A stretch of 64,000 bases of DNA from Adiantum capillus-veneris (taxonomy: Eukaryota; Streptophyta; Polypodiopsida; Polypodiales; Pteridaceae). Location of the stretch: NCBI GenBank assembly GCA_014529385.2, contig CM043969.1, positions 37,569,922 through 37,633,921 on the forward strand. The letters run 5' to 3'. The notes below the pieces were generated by a model. It was not told the DNA's origin and ran no database searches. It was given only the letters and a program-made list of their open reading frames with translations. Positions within the stretch are counted from its first letter, which is position 1, and every line of letters begins with the position of its first letter. Positions 20,930-30,600 of this stretch are shown piece after piece. The position numbers were made by a program, and so were the translations under genes.

Positions 20930-23676
20930 TTGCCGCTTTTAGGGCAAAGCGAAGGATCAGGAAGCTCTTTTGAAGGAGCCTAGGCCAACTTCTTTTCACT
21001 TGGAATTGGCGGCTCGATTTGAAATTACGCCTAACAGACTGACGCCACAGGCGGAGGTAGTTCGACTGGCACCCGGATACGGGATGTTGCCACTACACCG
21101 AGCATTGGCAAACTTCGTATGCAATGACAGGGGTGTTCAGGACACGTGAGTGACGTTCTACTCGGAATCCCTTGGTACCACAAGAACTACGCCGTGGTTG
21201 ACTATCGGACCGAGAAAGCGACTTTGACAAATGGTGGGCTCAGAGATTGTACTTGATGAACTTCAGTTTCTTTACTCAATCTTTTGGGAGAAAACTGAAC
21301 ATGTTTTGACCTGAACAAAAGAACGCCAAGATTTTTCTCCACACTCATGCCGATTGCTTTTTAGAGGGCCTGAAGATCATACCATTGATCTGATACCTGG
21401 AAGCACGCCACTGAACTGGCCACCTTACCGTGTGAGCCAAGCACAGAATGAAGAAATTATGAACCAAGTGAAAGACCTCTTGGAAAAGAGTCTTGTCCAT
21501 CCTAGTACTTCACCGTATTGCTCTCCATTGTTGTTGGTTTTGAAGAAAGACGGATCTTGGAGAATGTGCATCGATTTTAGAGCTCTCAACAAAATCACCA
21601 TCAAGAACAGATTTCCGATTCCTAGGATCGACGATATACTTGACAAATTACAGAGATCCTCGTGCTTTAGTAGGATTGATCTGAAGAGTGGATATCATCG
21701 TATCAGAATCGCGCGGGACACGTCTACAAGACAACTTTCCGGACGACTTCTGGATTATTTGAGTTTTTGGTGATGCCTTTTGGCTTAACCAATGCTCTTG
21801 CGACATTTAACCGGATGATGGACAGGATTTTTCGACAGTACAGGCTATTTGTTGGCACTTTCTTTGATGATATCATTGTTTTCTCAAGAATGAGGCAGAA
21901 CACAGAGGTCATCTGCTTCAGAGATACACTTTTTGGGACACATTGTCTCAGCAGCAAGAGTACAAATGGATCCGGCCAAGGTAGACACTAGCTGTGATTG
22001 GCCCGATTTGAAGAATGTCCATGAAGTTGGAAGCTTCTTGGGATTGTGTTTGTACTACAGGCGGTTTTTCGAAAGTTTGCAGAGGTTGCTTCCCCTTTGC
22101 ATATCGTGACACAACATAGAAAGGAGTCCCTTTCTCGTGGGTATCCACAGAGGTGACTGCCATTCAGACATTGAAAGAGAAATTGACTATCGGACCAGTT
22201 TTGACTTTGCCGGACTTGCAGAAGTCATTTGAAGTATATTGTGATGCTTGTGGTCGTAGTTTTGGGTGCGATCTTAGTGCAAGAAGGCCATGTCATTGCT
22301 TATGAAAGCCGATTGTTCTCAAGGCCGGAGATGAGAGCATAGATTTATGAGAAAGAGCTTTTGGCAGTTATCCATGCTCTTACTCAGTGGCGGCATTACC
22401 TACTCGGAGCGGATTTTACCGTCTTTACAGACCGTGAGAGTTTGTGCTACTTCTTGTCACAGAAGCAACTTTCGGCAAAGCAAATGCGGTGGGCGAACAT
22501 CTTGTCATAGTTTCACTTCCAGATTGTCCATGTGCAGGGGCAGAAGAATGTGGTGGCAGATGATTTGTCTCGGAAGCCGTTGGTTCTGGCTATTTCCGCG
22601 ATACATCATAGGAGCTTCGAGGATATGGTCGACCAGTATGCCACAGATACAGATTTTGAAGATATTTTCACACGGATACGGGATGGAGAGATAGTAGCAG
22701 GATACTCCATTCAGGAAGGCTACTTGATGAGAAAAACCATGTTGTGCTTTACACAGTCGTTGGGGGAAAGGTTATGACTAAATGCCACTGTCCACCTTTT
22801 ACGGGTCACCGCGGCATTGCTACCACCATGAAAGGGGTAGAGAGATACATCTTTTGGCCGAGACTCAAAAAGGATGTGGAAGAGTTTGTGCGCAGTTGCT
22901 TAGTATGCCAGAAGGTCAAGTTTGACAGGCATAAAGCACAAGGATTATTACAGCCTTTACCCACCCTCCCCTGGGAAAGTATTGCAATGGATTTCATTTT
23001 TGATCTCCTGACAACACATAATGGTCACGATGAATTTCCGATTACATCGCATGCCTGAGACGATTGTCTCCGACAGAGACCCCAGATTTACAAGTTTGTT
23101 TTGGAAGGCAATTTGGGAGAACATTGGCACGCGGTTGCAGTTCTTGTCATCGTTCCACTTGCAGACTGACGGGCAATCTGAGATTGCTAATTCAGTGGTT
23201 TTAGATTTATTGAAGTCTTGTATCTCGGATCAAAAGACTCAATGGGAAAAGTACTTACCTTTGGTGGAATTTGCCTACAATAACACGATACACTCTTCGA
23301 CGGGGAAGGCGCCATTTGAGATTGTTGAAAGTGCTGCGAAGGTTCCACCCCTCCTAAGCACGAAAGAAAGATTTTTTTTGAAGCGGATGAATATACGCAA
23401 GACTTACATACGGCTTTGGCCAAGGTTCGCGAGACTTTGCAGAAGTCTCAAGAACGACAGAAAAAGGCAGCGGATCGCCATCGTCGCGACTTGAAATTGA
23501 AGGAGGATGATTGGGTGCTCTTACGTTTTGAGAAGGCACGCCTGAGAAAGAAAAAGGGGAAAGGAGAGGCTTTTTTCCAAAGCTTAGTATGCGATACTAT
23601 GGACCTTTCCAGATCACTGAAAAGATAAATGATGTATCCTTCCGACTGAATCTGCCTGATACTTGGAGGATCATCA
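20930..23676 (+). pseudogene. Element C pol: protease, RT, RNase H, integrase
   Basis: The protease region (20930-21330) is badly decayed. RT is at 21354-22000: 'DLIPGSTPLNWPPYRVS', '[18 protein letters not shown]', and FDD as 'FFDDIIVFS' near 21862. RNase H and spacer are at 22140-22690 ('QGQKNVVADDLSRKPLVLA'). The integrase zinc motif and core are at 22744-23300, with a deletion near 23030 that removes part of the core, followed by 'PETIVSDRDPRFTSLFWK' and 'FHLQTDGQSEIANS'. The integrase C-terminus reaches about 23660. Multiple shifts and stops. Confidence 0.85.
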
Positions 23677-23689
23677 AGTATCAAGTAGG

Positions 23690-24927
23690 ACTCAAGAAAT
23701 GGACCAAATGGATGTACATACTGCTTTCTTGCATGGTGATGTGGAAGAAGAGCTTTACATGAAGCAACCCGAGGGTTTTGTTATCCCTGGCAAGGAACAT
23801 TTGGTATGTATGCTCAATAGAAGCTTGTATGGACTGAAACAATCATGTAGACAGTGGTACAAGAAGTTTGATTGCTTCATGCTTAAACATGGTTACAAAA
23901 GAAGCCATGCAGACCATTGTTTGTATACCAAACGTGATGAGGATGGCAGCCCTATCATTCTTGTGTTCTATGTAGACGATATGGTGATAGCTGCAAAGAA
24001 AAGCAGCACTGTTGATGCTCTTAAAGGGCAGCTGAAATCTGCGTTTTCAATGAAAGACCTTGGGGCAGCTGAACATATACTTGGAGTGCGTGTTACACGG
24101 CAAAGAGACAAGAGTCTATTGTATTTGTCGCAAGAAAAGTACATTGAAAAGGTGCTGGACAGATTTAACATGGCTGAAGCAAAGCCTCTTGGTGTGCCAT
24201 TACAGCCATATGTCAAAATCTCCAAGGCTGATTGTCCCAAGTCAAAGGAAGAAGCCAATGACATGCAAGTGTGCCTTATGCTTCAGCTTGTGGTTCACTT
24301 ATGTATGCTATGGTTGCTACTAGGCCTGACATAGCCCATGCAGTGGGAGTTGTGAGCCGGTTTATGGCTAATCCAGGCAGGTTACATTGGGATGCAGTGA
24401 AGTCCATTATGAGGTACTTGAAAGGGACTAAAAACAAATGCCTCTACTATGGTAAAGGACCAATGGAGTTGAAGGGATTTTGTGACTCTGACATGGCTGA
24501 TGATGTGGATACACGAAAATCCACAAGTGGCTATGTATTTACTCTTGCAGGAGGTGCTGTTTCATGGTGTTCTAGATTGCAAAAGATTGTTGCATTGTCT
24601 ACAACAGAGGCTGAATATATTTCAGCCACTGAGGCTTCCAAAGAAGCTATTTGGTTAGCACGCCTATGCAATGAGTTTTGTTTGCCTGCCAAGGCACCTA
24701 TGCTTGGTTGTGATAGCCAGAGTGCCGTATGTCTGGCAAAGAACGCCATGTTTCATGCACGCACAAAGCACATTGATGTGCGGTATAACTTCATACAAGA
24801 AGTGCTTGAGGATGGCCTTATTACATTGGTTAAGGTCCATACATCACAAAATCCAGCCGATGCTCTCACTAACTGCTTACCCAAAGCACAACATCATCTA
24901 TGCATAGAGATGGTGGGAGTCACGTAG
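23690..24927 (+). pseudogene. Element E copia RT and RNase H
   Basis: RT text includes 'QMDVHTAFLHGDVEEELYM', 'LYGLKQSCRQWYKKFD' and the catalytic 'FYVDDMVIA' at about 23967. RNase H text includes 'TRKSTSGYVFTLAGGAVSW', 'LSTTEAEYISATEASKEAIW' and 'CDSQSAVCLAKN', ending 'HTSQNPADALTNCLPK'. A single frameshift near 24270 separates the halves ('PYASACGSLMYAMVATRPD' is in the second frame). Apart from this the fragment is well preserved. Confidence 0.9.
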
Positions 24928-24962
24928 CTTAAAGGCGCCATTTATGCCTTTAAGTGGGAGGT

Positions 24963-25250
24963 TGTTGGGTTAAAGGCCCAAATGGCCCCCTTTAATGTAC
25001 ATTTTAAAGGTTACTAACCTTTGGCCAAGTTCACATTGAACTTGGCCACTAACTTATTAAATTGGTCCTTATACAACAAAAGGGATAGTGAGTTTACAAA
25101 ACTCACTCACTTATTCCCTGCAAGATAGCGTGCCCTCTCTTCTTCTGCTAGCGCTTTCTCTACTGCTGCCCTTCGCCTCCCTTCTTTGCACACACACTGC
25201 ACTTCCTCGCGTGCTCTTTCACTTGCACACATCGCCGTGCGCTCATCACA
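24963..25250 (+). repeat. Element E LTR
   Basis: Begins TGTTGGGTTAAAGG right after the purine-rich AAGTGGGAGGT and is read to end at GCTCATCACA (25250), giving 288 bp with TG...CA ends. The right end is set by the start of continuous H coding text at about 25251. Confidence 0.65.
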
Positions 25251-25433
25251 TGTACCATTGTAGAGCGGGATTGTAGTGGTACAAGAAGAGAAAGGTTCTC
25301 GCATGATGTATATGCAAAGGATACATTTTCTACAGGTTTTGTAGGATTATCAGACTATGGATCTATTGCTTTTACAGCGTGTGAGGACTTAAAGCAGGGT
25401 GAACGACAACATGTAAATAGTGTACAAAGACGT
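25251..25433 (+). pseudogene. Element H coding segment left of the insertion
   Basis: One open frame with 'RRERFSHDVYAKDTFSTGF', 'VGLSDYGSIAFTACEDLK' and 'QGERQHVNSVQRR', read in frame into 34163 once I is spliced out. It corresponds to the Gag/protease end of H and is recognised only by continuity, not by a known motif. Confidence 0.65.
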
Positions 25434-26576
25434 TGTCAGGAGTTTTTTGGAGCAAGGAATTGCGCATATGTACATATACATGCATGGTGCATCAAATAAA
25501 GGATTGCCCATTTTCCAGAGCCAGGTGGTTACGTGGGGCCCACATGTGTACAGGTAGGACAGCATGTACATAGTGCAGTGATTTTCACTATTATCAGTAT
25601 TAGTGTGTTTTTTCTACAATAATGAGGAGTTGGTAGCGCGTAAAACTTCTCGAGGAAGCTATCCGCGGGCCGACGACGTGAGGTCAGCAGGTGCGTCAGA
25701 TGGCATCTAGTGGCGTCAGGAGGGCGAACGAGGTCAATATTTGCACGCGGATGAGGACGGACACAACGTGGGTGTTTTCTTGTGAGAGTTATGCAGAAAG
25801 GTCATCATTAGGACCACTTTTTGGGGCCACTTCACGTGGTGGCGAGATGCATTATTGGAAAAAAGCTGAGTGCCAGGTGTGCGAATGATGCAAAAAGGTG
25901 ACAACTATGCACTGCGAGGTCAGTTTTTGGCCTATTCGGGGTCCGTTTGAGGTCATCTAAAAGGCCAACGGTGCCCAACTAAAAAAGCTAAGTGTGGGAA
26001 CTGAAAAAACAGAGAGAAGACCAGAAAAAACGTGGAGAAGAGAGGAGGAACAGCCGCAACTGTGTTTTTGCTCATTTTGGAGCCTGTTTTGGCCGTAAAC
26101 TGCTCATCCGATGTCGGATTTGAGCACTTTGACATTGTAGACTGGGGTTTTGGGCCGTTCCAGACGCGATGGCGCCGTCCATTTTGCCAAATTCCTCACT
26201 CTTTTTCTGTTGTTTTTCTGTGTAAGTTTCTCCTATGAGCGAAGTTTCTGCTCTAGTTTGTGATTGTATCTGGCTTATTTTACCTATATTGTGTGAGCTA
26301 TTTGCCCCATTGGTGTTGGACCAAGCTCAATTGTATCTAAACATCAGAAATTCTCCTCTTTTGAGCTGAGTTTTTTTTGGGTGTGTGTGTGTGTGTGTCT
26401 CTGTGTGGAGTGGGGAAGTGGATAATCTCTCTCCTCTCACTCCATAGGTGTGTTTCCTGTCTCGGCCAGGTGTGTTGAGTAAGCCGAGTGGTTCCCCCTA
26501 GTGTGTGTGTGTATCTTCCCAAGAGTGTGTGTCGGGTCGTTATAGAGGCGTTGTGTGTGTTTTCATCCCGCTCACA
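25434..26576 (+). repeat. Element I 5' LTR
   Basis: TGTCAGGAG...CCGCTCACA, 1143 bp. A GT microsatellite lies at 26380-26400. Short frames over 25691-25888 and 26032-26238 are repeated exactly in the other LTR and are not genes. Confidence 0.95.
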
Positions 26577-27639
26577 TTCTTTTGGCGCCCCCACGGAGGA
26601 TCTTCTTCGAGTACTTGCTACTTCGAGCTTCGAGCTTCAAGCTTCGAGATTCGGGATTACAAGTTGCAGGTTGCAGATTACAGGTTACAGGTTACAGGTT
26701 ACAGGGACAGGTACAGGTACAGGTGATTCACACAGGTACAGGTAGCTGGAGAACAGTGATATACTAGCAGTGATGTCACTTGCAGTTGTTGTGGGTATGC
26801 ATCACTTGGCGCCTGTTTGAGCGCATTGTCTGCTGGATTGTACGTTACTTGTGGAAACTGCCATTGTACGCATTTGTGGAGCCATACTTGGTTGTATTTG
26901 GCAGTCCCAGCCATTTCTGAGACTTGGTCTGGAAGATAGTCATTTCTGAGACTTGACTATACGCGATTTGCATTAGCCTTCGTGTGAGGGTCGATAGCGT
27001 GAGGTTTTTATTGAGCTGGGGGATTCTCAAATGTAGAGATCCTTTCGGTGATACAGGTAGCTGGAGCACCCTTTTTGTGACCTCGCCATAGGCTATGTAC
27101 TAGTGAGTCCTACTTGATGCTCGGGCTCTATTGTTGACAGTTTATGCATACATATACAGTCTATATTTTGGGTTCCTACTGTTCTATTTCTGGGAAAACT
27201 CTGCCAAAATTTTCCCAAGTTATGATGGCTGGTTTTTTGGTCTTTTGAGTCATTTATGCTGTTATGCTGCTGAAATTTTGGCAAAATTAGAGGTTAAGTC
27301 AGGTGTGCCTTCTTGGGAGCTTCATGGTTGGCTTTAATGGATGATCAAAATGGCCCTCAGTTCACTCCATTTCATTTAACTCAAAGAATCCAGATTAATG
27401 TTCATGTGTCCAGGAAGATCTTTTTCCAGCAGCGCATAGTCTTTATGTTTGGGCCAAGAAGATTGAGAGAGATCCTGGAATGTCCTTTGCCTGTTGTAAT
27501 TCCGATGATCAACTATGAAAACTCATTTGATGTGCATGTGTTTGTTCTCATCTAAAGCTGAGCTCCATTGAAGTTTCTGGGGATTGGGTAGTGAAAAGTT
27601 TTGGGTTCTTGCACGTGTGTTTGAAGGGGTTCTCTAGCC
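26577..27639 (+). other. Element I leader region
   Basis: About 1.06 kb between the LTR and the gag-pol start. It contains two short tandem tracts: CTTCGAG(C) at 26622-26650 and CAGGTTACAGGTTACAGG/ACAGGTACAGG at 26660-26745. A plus frame at 27313-27555 (80 codons) has no recognised relative and probably is not a gene. Confidence 0.6.
26583..26600 (+). other. Element I primer binding site, TGGCGCC type
   Basis: TGGCGCCCCCACGGAGGA, six bases inside the LTR. Complementary to a tRNA whose 3' end is GGCGCCA. It differs from the initiator tRNA-Met site used by B, C, G and N; the exact tRNA cannot be named from the sequence. Confidence 0.75.
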
Positions 27640-30600
27640 ATGGCTTTCTCTTATCCGGAGTTTCATGGAAGAAGTGATGAAGATGTGGAGGACTTTCTGG
27701 AAAAGATGGAGGTTGCCTGCATTAGCAACCAGATTCATGACCCTACGCAAATGTTACGCCTTCTCCAAATTTGTTTGAAGAGTGATGCACGAGTTTGGTC
27801 TAAAGCATTTGAAGAGGAGTTGCGTGTGGCTGATCCACCTGTAAGGTTGAGTTGGGACAATCTACGAGCAGGGTTGGAAGTGGAGTTTGTGAAGATAGAA
27901 GATCCTGACAAGGTGTGGCAAGAAGTACAGGCTTTGGTGCAGAAGGAAGGTGAGCCAGTAGATGCGTACATACGTAAGTTTTCATTGGCATGGGAGCGAA
28001 TGTGCAAGGCTTTAGCACCACAGGTACCCCCGCCTGACATGATGAAGAAGGACAGGTTCTTGGCTGGTCTTTGGGAGAATATACGTTGGAGAGTGGAGCT
28101 AAAGAAGCCTAGGACATATGAGGATGCACTAGAGGTAGCAAGGAACAAAGAGTGGAAGCTGAGGAAAATGAGCCAGTTAGGGGTGGAGTCTTTGCCAATG
28201 AGGTCTGAATTTCAGCCTATAGAGTCTTTACAAGGGCGCATGTCAGGGGTTCATCATGAACCAGTGGTTCCTGTTACTACTCAGGTTATGCCAGCAGTGG
28301 TCACTACAGCAGTGCAAGATGATGGCCTAAGGCAAGACATGAGGCAAGTGGTTGATCTGATGAAGAATCTCAGCCTAAACATGCTAGGTCAAGTGGGAAA
28401 TAATCGAGGTCGAGGGCGGTTTGCAAATCAGCCAGGAGGTGAAGAAAGACCTAGAAATGGTGTTGGACAAAGTAATAGTAGGTTTTGGAGGCAGACGCCC
28501 ACATGTTATAATTGTGGAGAGTTGGGTCACATCAGCCCGCAATGTGATAAGCCACCAAGGATGGGGGGAGACATGTATCCATTCCCAAGACAGGTGCTAA
28601 CTAGGTCAAATGATTATGGCATCGAAATTAAGGGAGACGAAGGAACCAGTGGACTGACCCAGGAGGAAAAGGGAAAGACAAAAGTGCTAAGTGTAGTCAC
28701 CTTGGAGAAGGCATCAAAGCTAGAGGATACATTAGTGATGCCTATTGGGAAGAGGACCACAGAGGATAAGGAAGGAAGAAGTGCCCCAGGTCCTAGTAAG
28801 AAGAAAGGAAAGAGCCATGAAGGCGAGGATGTCAAGGCCAAGAGGAAAAGGAGAGCTCGTCGAAAGTTTCATGTTTCAGATTTTCCACTAGGGGATGGGC
28901 AATTAAGCTATGACTTGAAGGAGGATCTGACGAGTAGGAAGGCAGATGTTACTTTTGGGCAGCTTATAGAGATGGTGCCTAAGCTAAAGCGACAGTGGAA
29001 GAGGATGGTTAACCCAATGGAGAAAGAGCCAGAGAGAGGTTCAGTGAAGGTGTTGGCAATGGATGAGCTACCAGACATTTGTCCAATAGTAGATGTGTGG
29101 CATAAAAGGAAAAATTTGGGACAAGGTTATGTGGATGGCGGAGCCCAAATATGTGTCATAACACACTCATACGTTGAGAAGATGGGTCTCACAGTGGCTG
29201 GGGTGTCAGGGTTTCGGATCAGATTGGCAAACCATCAAAAAGTAAAATGCTTGGGTGTTGTAAAGAGCTTAGAAGTGGAGGCATATGATGCAAAGGCAGT
29301 GGTTGATTTTCATGTGATGCCAGCAGGGTTGGGAGCATATCCTATTATACTGGGCAGACCATGGTTACGTGCAGTGGGAGCTGTTCAAGATTGGCGACAT
29401 GGTACGATTAGCCTCTATGGAAAGACAGGTACCAAGAAGCTTTATAATATGGACACAAGGAAACGATTAGAGGAGCTTTATGAAGATGAGGATGAGTCTA
29501 GTGATGAAGACTCTTCCACGGTGACAGATGAGGACAGTGATAGCACTACCAACAGTGATGAGGATGCTGATGTTGCATTTCTTTTGATGGACAAAGAAAT
29601 ACAGGAGTTTGGTTTAGTTGCATTTGCGAATGGGGTTGAAGATGAAAGTGAAGGGCCTTATGAAGTGATTGAAGGGCTGATGCAAACCAAGGTTGAGTTG
29701 TCAAAGAAGCAGGAATTAATGACACAAATGATCAGTGGAGACCTCTCAACTATGGAGAAGGACATATATTTGCATATGCTGGCTAGTTTTCCTGATTTGT
29801 TCATTACTTCATATGAAGAGATCAGAGGGTTCAAGGGTGAAGAGATGCATATAGAGCTGAAAGAAGGTGCTAAGCCAGTGCGGCAAAGGCTAAGAAGGAT
29901 GGGTCAAGAGCAAATGGAAGCCTTGCGAGAAGAGGTGGACAAGTTGTTGAAGGCAGGGTTCATAGTCCCTGTGGAGACCACAGAATGGGTGAGTCCAGTA
30001 GTAGTCAGTCCAAAGAAGGATGGGAAGTGGAGGATTTGTGTAGATTTTAAACCCTTAAATGCAGCCACTAAGAAGAACCCATATCCTCTTCCATTCATTG
30101 ATCAAATCTTGGATTCAGTGGCAGGTTTTGAGAGGTACAGTGTGTGTGATGGTTTTTCAGGCTATTTTCAATTGAAGATTGCTCTTAAAGACCGCACAAA
30201 GACAACTTTTATTACGCCATGGGGCTGCTATTGCTACACAGTATTGCCATTTGGGTTGTCAAATGGACCTTCCTTCTATCAAGAGAGAGCAAATTGGGTG
30301 TTGGAACCATTCATTGGTAGTTGTGTTAAAGCTTTTATGGATGACTTCTGTGTTTATAGCAGTAGGGCTGAACACCATGAGAAGCTGCAGATGGTATTGG
30401 CTCGATATGATGAATGTGGAGGACAACTAAATCCAAAGAAATGTCATCTAGCACAGCCAAGGGTGAAGTTATTGGGCCACATGGTGTCAGAAAATGGCAT
30501 TGAGGCTGATCCAGACAAGGTTAAGTCTATTATTCTTCTTCCATCACCTACGAGTACGAAGCAATTGGCAACCTTTATACACAAAGTGAAGTACATGGCA

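Larger units (their letters stand above)
18469..23676 (+). mobile_element. Element C: Ty3/gypsy chromovirus, 3' truncated
   Basis: Plus-strand element with 5' LTR, intact tRNA-Met primer site, gag, protease, RT, RNase H and integrase. The text ends near 23676 in 'CTTGGAGGAT', the integrase end just before the chromodomain, and jumps directly into copia pol text (E). No chromodomain, polypurine tract or 3' LTR of C is present. The left flank is D integrase text. Closely related to B but of opposite orientation. Confidence 0.88.
23677..25250 (+). mobile_element. Element E: Ty1/copia 3' fragment with LTR
   Basis: Copia RT and RNase H followed by a polypurine tract and an LTR, all on the plus strand; the 5' half (gag, protease, integrase, 5' LTR) is missing. 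The left boundary is an abrupt junction with C, and the right boundary is the LTR end at 25250, after which H coding text starts. E may have inserted into H and lost its left part in the rearrangement that fused it to C. Confidence 0.83.

Noticed and set aside
25691-26238. Two small ORFs, repeated at 33277-33824
   Set aside because: They lie inside the two LTRs of I and are duplicated only because the LTRs are.
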